Positions 1 through 6,322 of a stretch of DNA of 9,913 bases are shown here, piece after piece (position 1 is the first letter of the stretch; the number at the start of each line of letters is the position of its first letter). The notes under the pieces are model-generated. The model was not told the origin of the DNA and ran no database searches. It saw only the letters and a list, made by a program, of their open reading frames with translations. The position numbers and the translations under genes are program-made. This DNA is from Candidatus Nanoarchaeia archaeon (GTDB lineage Archaea; Nanoarchaeota; Nanoarchaeia; SCGC-AAA011-G17; JAFCDX01). The DNA lies in the NCBI GenBank assembly GCA_028717785.1, contig JAQUND010000053.1, positions 1 to 9,913 of the forward strand, given 5' to 3'.

Positions 1-78
1 CTGTTTTTGTGTTGCACTAGGAATTAATTCTTTTGATAATAATATATCTCCTATTTCCCATGCATCTTGATTTTTCAT
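1..78 (-). CDS. Truncated unknown protein, N-terminus only
   Basis: An open frame starts with ATG at 78 and runs off the left edge without a stop, giving 26 residues beginning MKNQDAWEIGDILLSK. I do not recognise the protein. The start is supported by an archaeal TATA box (TTTATAAG on the minus strand, 107-100) centred about 26 bp upstream, the same geometry as the other leaderless genes here. It is read in the same direction as the ribosomal operon to its right but has its own promoter. Too little is visible for a functional call. Confidence 0.5.
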   Translation of the reverse strand, partial: MKNQDAWEIGDILLSKELIPSATQKQ

Positions 79-99
79 AATTGTAACAAAGAACATAAA

Positions 100-107
100 C
101 TTATAAA
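100..107 (-). promoter_or_regulatory. TATA box of the truncated left-edge gene
   Basis: TTTATAAG on the minus strand, centred about 26 bp before the ATG at 78. This would place transcription start at or next to the start codon. It lies just past the stop of the coiled-coil gene. Confidence 0.5.
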
Positions 108-126
108 TATTTCCATTTTAAAGTAG

Positions 127-999
127 TTACTTTTCTTGACCTTGTAATACAATAAGATCTTCTGTTGTTAATTTCTTTTTCTTTCTGAATTTTTCAAGAA
201 CATTTTGTGTTTTTTCCTTAAGTATTTGTTTAATGTGCTCTTTTCTACTTACTTCTTGCACTTTTCTTTCTTCTTGTTGTTTAAAATTAATTTTATTAGA
301 TTCTTTTAATTTGTCTTTTAATAAATCATTTATTTTTAAAAATTCTTTCTTAAATTCTATAAATTTATTAAATGCATCTTGCTGTTCTGTTCTTATATCA
401 TTTATTTTTCTAGATAATTGGATGAAATCGCTGTAACCATTCTTATTTACTGCGCTATTAATAATTTGTTGATGGAAATGCTGGGATTTTTTCTTACTTT
501 CTTTTAATTCTTTATTTAATTTATCTATATGTTCTATTAATTCATTTATTTTACTTTCTTTATAGATATTTTTTAAAGAATTTAAACGTTTCATTAATTT
601 TTTTTCATTTTCGAAAGAAGTCTCTGTTTCCAATCTTTTTTCAATTTGTTCTATATTTCTTTGAATTTGATAAGGATCTTCTTTTATTTTATATTTTTCG
701 AATATTTCTTTTTTCTCTTTATCTAACTCTTTTATTTCTCTTATAATATGGCTAACTTCATCGTTATATTTATCTCTCTCTTTTTTCATATCACGAATAG
801 AAATATTAGATTCATCGGTTTTTAATTTAATCTCTTTAACTTGTTGTATTAATTTATTAATTTCTTGTTTAAGATCTTCTTTTTTCTTAAACCAGAATTC
901 TTTTTTTTCGTTTAAATGATTAAGTTGTTTTTTTAAAGCAGAAATGTCTCTACTAAAATTACTTTCATTTTTAGTTGATTCATGTACAATTGTATGCAT
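127..999 (-). CDS. Archaeal coiled-coil protein, COG1340-like
   Basis: A 290-residue protein that is almost entirely charged helix. Heptad-like Lys/Glu/Leu/Ile segments run from about residue 16 to 250, broken near 90-110 and 175-200, and a short non-coiled C-terminus is rich in Lys followed by LTTEDLIVLQ. Length, all-helical make-up and the tail resemble the archaeal coiled-coil family COG1340, whose members are sometimes misannotated as phosphoserine phosphatases; no phosphatase motif is present. The family's function is not established. There is no signal peptide or membrane segment, so it is probably cytoplasmic. It starts 21 nt after the L12 stop with no promoter visible between, so it is probably the last gene of the ribosomal stalk transcript. 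Oddly, an anti-Shine-Dalgarno-like CCTCCTTT sits where a ribosome site would be expected. The family call is from recall. Confidence 0.75.
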   Translation of the reverse strand: MHTIVHESTKNESNFSRDISALKKQLNHLNEKKEFWFKKKEDLKQEINKLIQQVKEIKLKTDESNISIRDMKKERDKYNDEVSHIIREIKELDKEKKEIFEKYKIKEDPYQIQRNIEQIEKRLETETSFENEKKLMKRLNSLKNIYKESKINELIEHIDKLNKELKESKKKSQHFHQQIINSAVNKNGYSDFIQLSRKINDIRTEQQDAFNKFIEFKKEFLKINDLLKDKLKESNKINFKQQEERKVQEVSRKEHIKQILKEKTQNVLEKFRKKKKLTTEDLIVLQGQEK

Positions 1000-1020
1000 T
1001 TTGAAAGGAGGTTATTGGCC

Positions 1021-1305
1021 TTAACCAAATAACGCACCTAATCCAACTGCAGCTTCTTGTTTAGATTCTTTCTTTTCTTCTTTAGCTTCTTCTTTCTTTG
1101 CTGTTGTTGCTACTGGTTGTGCTACAGGCATTGCTGATTCTTTTATAGCTTCATCAATGTTTACACCATCAAGAGCTGCTACTAATGCTTTTAACTGAGA
1201 ATCATCTTTTTTGATTCCAGCTGCATTTAAAACACCTTTTAGGTTAGTTTCGCTTATTTCTTTTCCAGCTTCGTGCAACAAAATTGCTGCGTGTATTAAT
1301 TCCAT
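1021..1305 (-). CDS. rpl12: Ribosomal protein L12 (P1-type stalk protein)
   Basis: A 94-residue archaeal P1/L12, the stalk protein that binds L10/P0 as dimers and recruits translational GTPases to the large subunit. The N-terminal helical dimerisation domain is typical ([13 protein letters not shown] at 5-17, VLNAAGI at 25-31, [15 protein letters not shown] at 40-54). It is followed by an Ala/Pro hinge (about 59-69), a charged Lys/Glu linker (70-84), and the conserved C-terminal GLGALFG (88-94) that contacts elongation factors. Length is close to the family norm. The start is fixed by a strong ribosome site, GGAGG at 1317-1313, seven bases before the ATG. L10 ends 13 bp upstream, so the two are cotranscribed. 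The linker has more lysine than the very acidic hinge usual in this family. Confidence 0.97.
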   Translation of the reverse strand: MELIHAAILLHEAGKEISETNLKGVLNAAGIKKDDSQLKALVAALDGVNIDEAIKESAMPVAQPVATTAKKEEAKEEKKESKQEAAVGLGALFG

Positions 1306-1318
1306 CTTGTTTCCTCCA

Positions 1319-2326
1319 TTAATATGATCTCTTACTTATTTTTTTATCTTGTAAGCTTTTTAGTAAATCCTGAGCTTTTTGTGAATCCTCTTCAAATTTA
1401 TTAAGATTTACTTTTGATTCACTAGAATGATGTTCTTCTTTATGTTCTACATGTACTTCTTTTACAGGTTCATGTTTTACTTCTACTTTGTGTTCAACTT
1501 TATGTTCTACTTCTTTAACATGATGTTCTGTAACCTTACTTATTATTTCTAATGTGTTTGAATCAAGCTTAGCTTCTATTGCTTTATCTTCTATTGTTGC
1601 TTTTGCTATCATTAATTTAATATTTTGTTTCATTGGATATTCAATATTAAATGCTAAATTAAATGCTTTAGTTGCTGCTAATTTAATATCATTAATGTAT
1701 TTTTCTTCATCAATATTTAATACATCTTTTTCAAAGATTAAACCATTATCATAAGTTGCTAGTAAATTGATTCCTATTTTCATAGGTTGAATTCCTAATT
1801 TAGCTAAAACTGAAGCAACCTTATCAGTAATAATTCCCCCTTCATGAACAATTAATTTATCTTCTTTAATTGCAATCTTTCCACCTTCAACTCCTGTTTT
1901 AAGACCTACTTGTCCTAATTCTCCAATAATTGGACCTGGAGTAAATTCAGTTGGACCTGCAGAAATAGTAATATCATTTGGAGCTATTTGTCCTGGTTTT
2001 GCTGCAGATGAACTTCTATTTTTAATTAATAATTTAGATAATTTAAATGAACCTTCTTTTGAAAAAATTAATAATGGAATTTTAAATCTTAAATAACTTC
2101 CAAGTTTTTCTATTCCAGGTTTTTTAGTTTTAACTTGTTCTAAAGCTATTTTTAATAATCTAGATTTAGTCATTCTTATAATAAATCCAGGTTTTAATTT
2201 GAAACGGATTTTTTGTAATTGCATAGAAGGTAAGCTAGTTCCATCTACTATTCCAACTACTGGATACTCTTCTAAAAGTTGTTTTATTTCTTCAACTTCC
2301 TGCTTTTTCCACTTTTGCACTTTCAT
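1319..2326 (-). CDS. rpl10: Ribosomal protein L10 (P0), with His-rich C-terminal region
   Basis: A 335-residue L10/P0, the stalk base that anchors L12 dimers to 23S rRNA. The rRNA-binding domain is clear ([23 protein letters not shown] at 6-28, [15 protein letters not shown] at 44-58). The archaeal insertion domain follows (about 110-185, with PGQIAPNDI and [23 protein letters not shown]), then the helical spine that binds L12 (about 208-270). The C-terminus is unusual. Instead of an acidic linker ending in the stalk heptapeptide GLGALFG, residues 268-300 carry nine histidines in V-E-H-K-like repeats, and the protein ends in a basic helix ([10 protein letters not shown]). The ATG lies inside L1 (35-bp overlap); the conserved N-terminus justifies it, and the next Met is residue 35. 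No strong ribosome site is visible, so translational coupling to L1 is likely. Confidence 0.95.
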   Translation of the reverse strand: MKVQKWKKQEVEEIKQLLEEYPVVGIVDGTSLPSMQLQKIRFKLKPGFIIRMTKSRLLKIALEQVKTKKPGIEKLGSYLRFKIPLLIFSKEGSFKLSKLLIKNRSSSAAKPGQIAPNDITISAGPTEFTPGPIIGELGQVGLKTGVEGGKIAIKEDKLIVHEGGIITDKVASVLAKLGIQPMKIGINLLATYDNGLIFEKDVLNIDEEKYINDIKLAATKAFNLAFNIEYPMKQNIKLMIAKATIEDKAIEAKLDSNTLEIISKVTEHHVKEVEHKVEHKVEVKHEPVKEVHVEHKEEHHSSESKVNLNKFEEDSQKAQDLLKSLQDKKISKRSY

Positions 2327-2999
2327 TTTTCTTAGTTAAAAATCCTTTACCAATTTCATATGGTTTACCCATAGTAAATTTTAAAATTATATTTTTAATA
2401 TTGTTTTTACCTTGAGCTAATGCTTCAGTAATATGAGTACAAACAAAATCAATATTTTCTACAAGATCTTCATCTTTCATAGCTTCAGTTCCAACAAATA
2501 CTTTTAGTGTAGGTTCGCTTCTTGTAGTAACACGAACTGTTTTTTTTAATTTAGTTACAATTGGTTTTAAATCAATATTACCAGGAACAACACATCCTGC
2601 TTTTGGATTTGGCATTTTTCCTCTTGAACCTAAAGTTCTACCAAAAGTTTTAGCTACTTCAGCCATTACATTAACTTGAGAAATAAAGAATGAACATTCA
2701 TTTGCTATTTTTTTAGCATCTTTTTTACTTTTTGCATAATTTGGAAAATCATCATTTACTATAACTAAATCACAATTTTCTTTAGCATTTTTTAATAATT
2801 GTTTATCAACGAAAGCACATACCTTAATTGGTTTTCCCCTTTCATGAGGTAAAGCTAAATATTGATCTACTTTTTGATCTTCTCTTTTAAGATCAATTCC
2901 TTTTAAATTTATAATAAGATCAAGTGATTGAGAAAAGTTTCTTTTAACGTTTTCTTCTCTTAATGCTTTAATTGCTTCTAAAATTTCCTTTTTTTCCAT
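2292..2999 (-). CDS. rpl1: Ribosomal protein L1
   Basis: A 235-residue L1, the mobile L1-stalk protein that binds 23S rRNA near the E site and, in bacteria and methanogens, also represses its own mRNA. The L1 signature is intact at about 118-140 (TFGRTLGSRGKMPNPK followed by AGCVVP). Domain I is split around the inserted domain II (about 65-155), and the protein ends with a short charged tail. Length is slightly above the usual archaeal size. The ATG at 2999 follows GGAGG (3011-3007) with seven bases between. A short hairpin overlaps that site by one base. A TATA box at 3063-3054 predicts a leader of about 33 nt. It is the first gene of the L1-L10-L12-coiled-coil operon, and the usual upstream partner L11 is not here. 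Confidence 0.97.
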   Translation of the reverse strand: MEKKEILEAIKALREENVKRNFSQSLDLIINLKGIDLKREDQKVDQYLALPHERGKPIKVCAFVDKQLLKNAKENCDLVIVNDDFPNYAKSKKDAKKIANECSFFISQVNVMAEVAKTFGRTLGSRGKMPNPKAGCVVPGNIDLKPIVTKLKKTVRVTTRSEPTLKVFVGTEAMKDEDLVENIDFVCTHITEALAQGKNNIKNIILKFTMGKPYEIGKGFLTKKNESAKVEKAGS

Positions 3000-3006
3000 T
3001 TAAGAT

Positions 3007-3023
3007 CCTCCTACCAAAGGTAG
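3007..3023 (-). promoter_or_regulatory. rpl1 leader hairpin abutting its ribosome site
   Basis: On the minus strand CTACC-TTT-GGTAG (3023-3011) forms a perfect 5-bp stem with a 3-nt loop. Its last G is also the first base of GGAGG (3011-3007). It lies in the predicted 33-nt leader between TATA and ATG. The placement would let folding, or a bound protein, affect translation of L1. Autoregulation by L1 is known in methanogens, but I do not recognise the canonical L1-binding internal-loop motif here, so the regulator is unknown. Confidence 0.45.
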
Positions 3024-3053
3024 TTTAACGGATTTGAAATTAGGATGATTAAC

Positions 3054-3063
3054 ATTTATAAAG
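3054..3063 (-). promoter_or_regulatory. TATA box of the ribosomal stalk operon
   Basis: CTTTATAAAT on the minus strand (3063-3054), preceded by an A/G-rich element AATAATAAG. Predicted transcription start is near 3032, giving a leader of about 33 nt. The TATA and preceding element form a 17-bp sequence (3057-3073) repeated exactly at the next promoter upstream (3356-3372). Confidence 0.65.
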
Positions 3064-3074
3064 CTTATTATTTC

Positions 3075-3080
3075 AAAAAA
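3075..3080 (-). terminator. T6 run after the small membrane protein gene
   Basis: Six T residues on the minus strand directly follow the TAA stop at 3083-3081. Archaeal terminators are often just such U-tracts. It is followed at once by the promoter of the rpl1 operon, so it may insulate the two units. Confidence 0.4.
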
Positions 3081-3332
3081 TTATCTATTTAATAATGATT
3101 TAGCGATTTTACAATATCCTTCACGAATACCAACTAATCCAAAAATTCCTGTAGTAACATACACTGGAAGAATAATTTGAGTAAAAGTTGGAAAATTTTC
3201 ATCTAATTCATATAAACCATATGAAGCACCAGCAAGATAAGATAATTGTGTTATAGTCAGACCTGCTTGAATTAAACTACTAGTAAATTTAGATCTTTTA
3301 TTAGTTTCTATTGTTTCTTCTAAATTTTCCAT
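3081..3332 (-). CDS. Small two-helix membrane protein, unknown
   Basis: An 83-residue protein that I do not recognise. It has a polar, acidic N-terminus (1-16) and two hydrophobic segments (about 18-41 and 50-70) separated by an acidic loop (ELDENFP), ending in a short basic tail (KIAKSLLNR). This predicts an integral membrane hairpin with both ends probably cytoplasmic, by the positive-inside rule. No cysteine pair, catalytic motif or signal-peptidase site is seen. A TATA box (CTTTATAT, 3362-3355) centred 26 bp before the ATG and the lack of a ribosome site indicate a leaderless single-gene transcript, closed by T6. It occupies the place where L11 often sits in archaeal L11-L1-L10-L12 clusters, but nothing in its sequence suggests a ribosomal role. 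Confidence 0.7.
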   Translation of the reverse strand: MENLEETIETNKRSKFTSSLIQAGLTITQLSYLAGASYGLYELDENFPTFTQIILPVYVTTGIFGLVGIREGYCKIAKSLLNR

Positions 3333-3348
3333 TTTAATTCTTATTTAC

Positions 3349-3362
3349 AAAAAAATATAAAG
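3349..3362 (-). promoter_or_regulatory. TATA box of the 83-aa gene, with a T7 tract
   Basis: CTTTATAT on the minus strand (3362-3355) is centred about 26 bp before the ATG at 3332. It is followed immediately by seven T residues (3355-3349) that could terminate the upstream methyltransferase transcript. The 17-bp sequence 3356-3372 containing this TATA is identical to 3057-3073 at the rpl1 promoter and reaches into the stop codon of the methyltransferase gene. Confidence 0.5.
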
Positions 3363-3371
3363 CTTATTATT

Positions 3372-3887
3372 TTAGAAAAATACCTTGTAAACATACAAAT
3401 GTTCAAAAAATAACTTTTGTGTTTCTAATTTTTTAAATTTATACTTATGTTTTTTTATTATTTTTTCAACATCTCCAGTTAAAGAAGAACAAACGAATAG
3501 GATATTTCCACTTTTTTTCAAATGTTTTTTTGATTCTAATAAAAACTTATCAAGTAATTCGTAACCTTTTTTTCCGCCACTTGTAATTAAGGCTGAATCT
3601 TTTGGTTCTTTTTTATCTTCTGGTAGGTAAGGAGGATTAAATATAATTAAATCATATTTTCCTTTTACTTTTTGAAATAAATCAGATTCTATTGCATTAA
3701 TTCCTTTTTTTATACATAAATTAACTGCATTTTTATTGATATCTGTAGCTAGAACATCTTTTGTTTTTGTTAAAGCTGCTTCAGCTAATATTCCAGAACC
3801 ACAACCCATATCTAAAACTTTTCCCTTAGAATATTCTAAAACATACTTTCTCAATAAAAAAGAATCATCACTTGGTTCGTAAATCAT
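3372..3887 (-). CDS. HemK2/Mtq2-type protein methyltransferase
   Basis: A 171-residue class I SAM-dependent methyltransferase. It opens with YEPSDDSFLL (3-12), typical of the archaeal/eukaryotic HemK2 (N6AMT1/Mtq2) branch. The SAM-binding motif DMGCGSG is at 26-32, an acidic residue D49 (TDIN) caps the second strand, and the catalytic NPPYLP is at 84-89. This NPPY form marks glutamine-N5 methyltransferases. By homology the substrate is the GGQ glutamine of release factor aRF1, with a Trm112-like partner. The length is complete for this compact branch, which lacks the N-terminal domain of bacterial PrmC. Its ATG overlaps the stop of the upstream winged-helix gene (ATGA), implying coupled translation. 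Another amide or DNA target cannot be excluded from sequence alone. Confidence 0.88.
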   Translation of the reverse strand: MIYEPSDDSFLLRKYVLEYSKGKVLDMGCGSGILAEAALTKTKDVLATDINKNAVNLCIKKGINAIESDLFQKVKGKYDLIIFNPPYLPEDKKEPKDSALITSGGKKGYELLDKFLLESKKHLKKSGNILFVCSSLTGDVEKIIKKHKYKFKKLETQKLFFEHLYVYKVFF

Positions 3888-4333
3888 TTTACTAATCTAT
3901 AATAATCCTTTACTCTAGAAATAATATTTTTTAAATAATATTTTTCAATTTTTTCTTCAAATAAATTAATTAATGATTCATTTTCATTAATTCTATAACC
4001 TTCATTAATTTTTTCTATTAAAAATAAATCTTTTAATCTTTTTAATTGTCTTCTAATATTTGAATGAGCAATTCCTTTCATAGGTAATTTTTGATTCTTT
4101 CTTAATTTTATAACTCCATTTTGAATATCTTCTGAAGATAAAGGAGTTTTTGAAGTTGTCAATAAATGAAGAACATCTACAACAACATCTCTAGAATCAC
4201 CAGGTTGTAATAAACCAGTAGATAAACAAAGTTTTCTAATTATTTCTCTTTTTTTTAATTTGCTAGGATTTTCATACCTTCTTAGTGTTATTTCAGCCAA
4301 CGGTATATCTCTAGCAATTGATTTTTTAACCAT
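3884..4333 (-). CDS. Conserved archaeal winged-helix-like protein
   Basis: A 149-residue basic protein. The N-terminus (ARDIPLAEITLRRYE, 7-21) and the segment LCLSTGLLQPGDSRDVVVDVL (35-55) look strongly conserved. Residues about 48-118 read as a winged helix: helix VVDVLHLL, SSEDI helix, a recognition-type helix SNIRRQLKRLKDL (91-103), then a short wing (FLIEKINEGYRI). A helical C-terminus follows (120-149). It resembles a family of archaeal putative regulators, from recall, with unknown target. It starts leaderless behind a TATA-like TTTTTAAAG (4363-4355) and overlaps the HemK2-like gene by 4 bp. It faces the gene at 4431 across a 97-bp divergent region with an inverted repeat it might bind; that link is inference. 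Confidence 0.7.
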   Translation of the reverse strand: MVKKSIARDIPLAEITLRRYENPSKLKKREIIRKLCLSTGLLQPGDSRDVVVDVLHLLTTSKTPLSSEDIQNGVIKLRKNQKLPMKGIAHSNIRRQLKRLKDLFLIEKINEGYRINENESLINLFEEKIEKYYLKNIISRVKDYYRLVK

Positions 4334-4354
4334 TGATTTATAGAATGTTCATTC

Positions 4355-4363
4355 CTTTAAAAA
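4355..4363 (-). promoter_or_regulatory. TATA-like box of the winged-helix/HemK2 operon
   Basis: TTTTTAAAG on the minus strand (4363-4355), centred about 26 bp before the ATG at 4333. It is weaker than the other TATA boxes in the window. It lies in the 97-bp divergent region 4334-4430. Confidence 0.45.
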
Positions 4364-4391
4364 TCTTATCCTTATTAATTATATTCTTAAG

Positions 4392-4418
4392 TTAACAAAT
4401 GTTTATATAATCTGTTAA
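4392..4418 (+). promoter_or_regulatory. TATA box flanked by a TTAACA/TGTTAA inverted repeat
   Basis: TTTATATAA (4402-4410) is centred about 26 bp before the ATG at 4431. It is framed symmetrically by TTAACA (4392-4397) and TGTTAA (4413-4418), with partial symmetry continuing outside the arms. Such a dyad over a TATA box is a typical operator layout for an archaeal repressor. The left half-site contains the palindrome GTTAAC. The bound protein is unknown. Confidence 0.55.
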
Positions 4419-4430
4419 TTAAAACAAACT

Positions 4431-4781
4431 ATGGATTTAATTGCATGTTTATCATCGGGAAAAGGAACTTGGGGTCATGTTAATAGATTAATTGATGATC
4501 AGGAATGGGAAAATATTTATTTAATAACAAATGAATTTGGAAAAGAAAATTTTCATCCAGAAAAAAAAGTTGAATTAATAATAATAAATTCTAGTCAAGG
4601 ATTAAAAGAGTTAAGAGATGAAATTGAAGGAAAATTAAAAGATAAATTAAAAATAGATGCAGCAGTAAATTTAGTTTCTGGAACAGGAAAAGAACATATG
4701 GCTATACTAGGAGCATTATTAAAAATTGGTGTTGGTATTAGATTGATGGCTCTAACTAAAAATGGAATTGAAGAAATATAG
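4431..4781 (+). CDS. Small Rossmann-like protein, CARF-like
   Basis: A 116-residue protein that looks conserved. Alternating strands and helices are evident: strand LIACLSS (3-9) followed by a GKGTWGH loop, strand NIYLITNEFG (28-37), strand VELIIINSS (47-55), helix LKELRDEIEGKL, strand AAVNLVSGTGKEHM (77-90), helix and final strand GIRLMALT (102-109). This order, with a Thr/Ser after strand 1 and a GTGK-type loop after a hydrophobic-N strand, resembles the CARF ligand-binding fold, where the motif is commonly TGGTK. No effector domain (HEPN, nuclease, HTH) is attached and there is no CRISPR locus in the window. The gene is leaderless from the dyad-flanked TATA box and lies 34 bp before orc1/cdc6. 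The fold assignment is inference; function is unknown. Confidence 0.65.
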   Translation: MDLIACLSSGKGTWGHVNRLIDDQEWENIYLITNEFGKENFHPEKKVELIIINSSQGLKELRDEIEGKLKDKLKIDAAVNLVSGTGKEHMAILGALLKIGVGIRLMALTKNGIEEI

Positions 4782-4786
4782 TAAAA

Positions 4787-4793
4787 TTTATAT
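4787..4793 (+). promoter_or_regulatory. TATA box of orc1/cdc6
   Basis: TTTATAT centred 26 bp before the ATG at 4816, in the 34-bp gap after the CARF-like gene. No ribosome site follows, so the gene is probably leaderless and independently transcribed. Confidence 0.55.
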
Positions 4794-4815
4794 CTAATCT
4801 AAACACAAATAAATT

Positions 4816-5877
4816 ATGAACTTATTCAAAGATATCTTAAAGGATTCTGAAACATTAATAGTAGATGAAATTGCATTAGATTTTGATTATGTTCCTAAAA
4901 TAATAAAACATAGAGAAAATGAACAACAATATATTGCTACTTGTATAAAACCATTATTACAAGGAAGAAATGGAAAAAACTTATTTGTATTTGGTTCTCC
5001 TGGAATAGGAAAAACATGTGCAATAAAATGGATTATTAGAGACTTAGAAAATGAAACTGATTCTGTTCTTCCAATTTATATTAATTGTTGGAAAACTGAA
5101 ACAAGTTATAAAATTATAAATGAAATATGTAGACAAGTTGGTTACAAATTTACTTTAAATAAAAAAACAGATGAACTAATAAGAGATATTTCAACTTTAT
5201 TAAATAAAAAATCAGCAGTTATCATTTTTGATGAAGTTGATAAATTATTAGAACAGGGAATTTTATATTCATTATTAGAAGATATTTATAAAAAAACTAT
5301 AATACTAATCACAAATAATTCTAATTTATTAAATGAAATGGATCAGAGAGTAAAATCAAGATTATTAGCTGAATCATTGGAATTTAAACCTTATAATAAA
5401 GAAGAAACAAAATCTATTTTAAAAGAAAGAAGAGATTATGCTTTTGTAAAGGGTATCTGGGATGAAGAAGCTTTTAATTTAATCGTTGATAAAGCCTATA
5501 GTTTAAATGATATGAGAACAGGATTACATTTAATGAGAGAATCTGCTTTAATAGCAGAAAATAATTCTTCTAAAACAATTAAAAAAGAATTTATTGAAGA
5601 TGCAATTAAAAAATTAGGAGATTTTAAAATTAATGAAAAAACTTTTGAAGAAAAAGAAAATGTAATATTAGATTTAATTAAATTAAATTCTGGGAAAAAA
5701 ATAAAAGAATTACACGACTTATTTATTAGTAATGGAAATGAAATGCCTTATAGAACTTTCTTTGATAAAATTAAAAAATTAGAAAAAACAGGACTAATTG
5801 TTACAAAAGAATTAGAAGGACCAGGAAAATCAACCATTGTTAATTATAGTTCTAATAAAAAATTAGATGAATTTTAA
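4816..5877 (+). CDS. cdc6: Orc1/Cdc6 replication initiator ATPase
   Basis: A 353-residue AAA+ protein of the archaeal Orc1/Cdc6 family, which binds origin recognition boxes and loads the MCM helicase. Visible motifs are Walker A GSPGIGKT (60-67), Walker B VIIFDEVDK (135-143), sensor 1 ILITNNSNLL (163-172), an arginine-finger candidate in VKSRL (179-183), and sensor 2 NDMRTGLHLM (231-240). The C-terminal winged-helix domain (about 280-345) includes the helix MPYRTFFDKIKKLEKTGLI and a wing GPGKSTIV. Walker A has GIGKT rather than the commoner GTGKT but keeps Lys66 and Thr67, so ATP binding should be retained. It is slightly shorter than typical members. It is leaderless behind TTTATAT. Archaeal origins often lie next to this gene, so nearby non-coding DNA at 6281-6392 and 7242-7360 deserves attention. 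Confidence 0.96.
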   Translation: MNLFKDILKDSETLIVDEIALDFDYVPKIIKHRENEQQYIATCIKPLLQGRNGKNLFVFGSPGIGKTCAIKWIIRDLENETDSVLPIYINCWKTETSYKIINEICRQVGYKFTLNKKTDELIRDISTLLNKKSAVIIFDEVDKLLEQGILYSLLEDIYKKTIILITNNSNLLNEMDQRVKSRLLAESLEFKPYNKEETKSILKERRDYAFVKGIWDEEAFNLIVDKAYSLNDMRTGLHLMRESALIAENNSSKTIKKEFIEDAIKKLGDFKINEKTFEEKENVILDLIKLNSGKKIKELHDLFISNGNEMPYRTFFDKIKKLEKTGLIVTKELEGPGKSTIVNYSSNKKLDEF

Positions 5878-5882
5878 ATAAA

Positions 5883-5890
5883 TTTATAAA
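5883..5890 (+). promoter_or_regulatory. TATA box of the 122-aa gene
   Basis: TTTATAAA centred about 26 bp before the ATG at 5912. No ribosome site is present between it and the start, indicating a leaderless message. Confidence 0.55.
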
Positions 5891-5911
5891 TATAAAATTA
5901 GAGAAAAGTTT

Positions 5912-6280
5912 ATGGTAAATGGATTATATAACCCTGCAAATATAAAACAATATTTCGGTACTCAAATTATAACTGAAAGTGGTACAGTTTATCAAATTAG
6001 TTTTGAAGGAACAATTAAAGGAAAACAAAGTATTGAAGATGGTTATCTTAAATTAATTGCTGGAATAGATCCAGAATATTATGATTCTGTTGATGAAGGA
6101 TTAGATTTTAAATCAAATCCAAAAGCAATTGAAAGATTAGATGAAATAATTCGTAATTGTGGTCAAGAATTAAAACCAGGATTATGTTTAATTGCAAGTT
6201 TAATTCCAGAATCAATTCAAGAAAAAGGAAGAAATGGAATAATAACTTCTCCAATAAAAAGTATTAAAAGATTAAATTAA
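5912..6280 (+). CDS. Unknown small protein
   Basis: A 122-residue protein that I do not recognise. The N-terminal half suggests beta structure (IITESGTVYQISFEGTIKGK, 19-38). This is followed by a mixed region (LKLIAGIDPEYYDSVDEGLDF, 46-66), a helix (KAIERLDEIIRNCG, 71-84) and a strand-like LCLIASLIPESI (91-102) before a short basic tail. There is no signal peptide, membrane segment or zinc cluster; two isolated cysteines are present (C83, C92). It begins leaderless 34 bp after orc1/cdc6 in the same direction. The compact alpha/beta character and codon use match the neighbouring genes, so it is probably a genuine cytoplasmic protein native to the genome. Any link to replication rests only on proximity. 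Confidence 0.7.
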   Translation: MVNGLYNPANIKQYFGTQIITESGTVYQISFEGTIKGKQSIEDGYLKLIAGIDPEYYDSVDEGLDFKSNPKAIERLDEIIRNCGQELKPGLCLIASLIPESIQEKGRNGIITSPIKSIKRLN

Positions 6281-6322
6281 ACGAACAAATTCTATATTCT
6301 CTAAAATATATATTCGAGTAAA

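Noticed and set aside
233..436. Plus-strand 67-codon frame
   Set aside because: It is antisense to the coiled-coil gene, with a Leu/Ser/Phe-rich composition typical of a reversed Lys/Glu-rich helix, and it has no promoter.
1430..1520. Short tandem DNA repeats in the L10 tail
   Set aside because: The VEHK-like units are imperfect at DNA level and read best as a coding repeat, not as a CRISPR or satellite.
1554..1754. Plus-strand 66-codon frame
   Set aside because: It is antisense to conserved L10 sequence, without promoter or ribosome site.
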